5,576 nt of DNA from the NCBI GenBank assembly GCA_003228495.1, contig QIDY01000184.1, forward strand, positions 1 to 5,576. The letters run 5' to 3'. Shown piece after piece: positions 4,713 through 5,576 of this stretch (positions are counted from its first letter, which is position 1; every line of letters begins with the position of its first letter). The translations under genes were made by a program, and so were the position numbers. The DNA comes from Nitrospirota bacterium. GTDB taxonomy: Bacteria > Nitrospirota > Nitrospiria > Nitrospirales > UBA8639. Below the pieces are notes generated by a model. The model searched no databases, had not been told where the DNA came from, and saw nothing but the letters and a program-made list of their open reading frames with translations.

Positions 4713-5576
4713 ATGTCAGCCAGTCCCCGAGTGTTGCTCGTGGATGACGATCAGGATATCAGCCTGGCCCTATCCGACTATCTGCGCCAGGAAGGATATG
4801 ACGTGGATATGGTAACAACCGGAAACATGGCCCTGCACAAAGGCACCACGCAAGCCTATGATGTGGTCCTCTTGGATGTCGGTCTCCCGGATCGAGACGG
4901 CATTGAGGTGTTGGTGGAATTGTCCACACGCAAGCCTCACCTCCCAATCGTGTTGCTGACAGCCTTTACCTCCTTGCAGAAAACAACCCCTCCGGACAAA
5001 CTCAACAAAGCCTTTGCCTATTTAACCAAACCTTACAGTCGGGAAGAGGTCAGAGAAGTGCTCTATCGATCGGTCAAACGCTCGGGAGAGGCTACCAAAG
5101 AAGCCCGTGGCGCGGAAGCGTCAGATCCGCGCGCGCTTTCTGAACGGGCACAACCCTTTCCCTCCATCCTCCAGCCCAGTCAGACGAGGAAAGGGGAGGG
5201 AACCGGTTCACAAAACCAGTTGACAGTGGAGGAATATCAGCAGTTGGTGAAATATGTTCAATTCATGGAATTTGCCTTTGACCACGTATCGGACGCCATC
5301 CTCGTGGCCGACATCGACAAACGATTGTGTTATGCCAATCAAGCGGCCTGCCACGAACTCGGCTACACCAAAGAAGAGCTGAGAAACCTGCGCATTCCTG
5401 ATATTGCGCCGAATCATGACAATCAACGCTATCAAAAACATCTCAACGAATTACGAGAAGGAAAAACCCTGTCCTACTACACCACGCATCGTACCAAACA
5501 CGGGCAGGAGCTCCCTGTTGCCATTTCGGTCAACCTCATTAACTTTCAGGGGCAAGAATTTACCTGTGCCATCACC
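4713..5576 (+). CDS. Response regulator: receiver plus PAS domain, truncated by window end
   Basis: The frame runs without a stop from ATG 4713 to the last base (288 codons), so the C-terminus is missing. Residues 6-122 are a complete receiver domain: acidic Asp11/Asp12, phospho-acceptor Asp55 in LLDVGLPD, Thr83 and Lys106 (LTKP). A polar, low-complexity linker covers about 123-168. A PAS domain begins near 175 (DHVSDAILVADIDKRLCYAN, then GYTKEELRNL) and is still running at the edge. What follows PAS is unknown: a kinase, GGDEF or other output module would all fit. ATG 4713 has GGAAAGG 13 bases upstream, a little far. An in-frame ATG at 4644 would add 23 residues before the receiver and is less likely, because receivers usually start a few residues before the VLLVDD strand. 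Its position makes it the likely partner of the histidine kinase, though 735 bases separate them. Confidence 0.93.
   Translation, partial: MSASPRVLLVDDDQDISLALSDYLRQEGYDVDMVTTGNMALHKGTTQAYDVVLLDVGLPDRDGIEVLVELSTRKPHLPIVLLTAFTSLQKTTPPDKLNKAFAYLTKPYSREEVREVLYRSVKRSGEATKEARGAEASDPRALSERAQPFPSILQPSQTRKGEGTGSQNQLTVEEYQQLVKYVQFMEFAFDHVSDAILVADIDKRLCYANQAACHELGYTKEELRNLRIPDIAPNHDNQRYQKHLNELREGKTLSYYTTHRTKHGQELPVAISVNLINFQGQEFTCAIT

Overview
The window comes from a bacterium with moderate GC (roughly half). It holds the parts of a sensory two-component pathway plus two structured non-coding stretches. The gene style (a periplasmic binding protein of the ABC_sub_bind type in an operon with a HAMP-GAF histidine kinase, then a receiver-PAS regulator) and the intergenic hairpins of the ATTCCCG/CGGGAAT type would suit an environmental Gram-negative such as a member of Nitrospirota. 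That assignment is inference from general resemblance only.

Layout, all genes on the + strand. (1) 43-288: a small four-cysteine zinc-ribbon protein of unknown role; its frame is open to the window edge, so its true start may lie upstream. (2) 289-676: a 388-base non-coding leader with a weak terminator-like hairpin, a CTATCTT-N9-AAGATAG palindrome, a 21-bp bulged stem-loop just before the next gene's ribosome site, and an 11-bp inverted repeat able to compete with that stem. The stem contains an AGGAGG ribosome site driving a two-codon ORF (Met-Arg-stop). (3) 677-1660: an exported periplasmic substrate-binding protein. (4) 1647-3977: a membrane sensor histidine kinase overlapping the previous gene by 14 bases, so probably translationally coupled to it. 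(5) 3978-4712: a 735-base gap filled largely by short repeats: a 27-bp tandem repeat, three REP-like hairpins in tandem, inverted relatives of these with compensated stems, a second copy of the CTATCTT-N9-AAGATAG palindrome, and a 12-bp inverted repeat bracketing most of the block. (6) 4713 to the window end: a response regulator with an N-terminal receiver and a PAS domain, cut off at the edge.

Working model (inference): the binding protein captures a small ligand in the periplasm and presents it to the large periplasmic domain of the kinase instead of to a transporter, since no permease or ATPase gene is seen between or beside them. The kinase autophosphorylates at His554 and passes the phosphate to a receiver, plausibly Asp55 of the downstream receiver-PAS protein. 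The two points most worth following are the structured leader before the binding-protein gene and the identical spaced palindrome found ahead of both transcription units.
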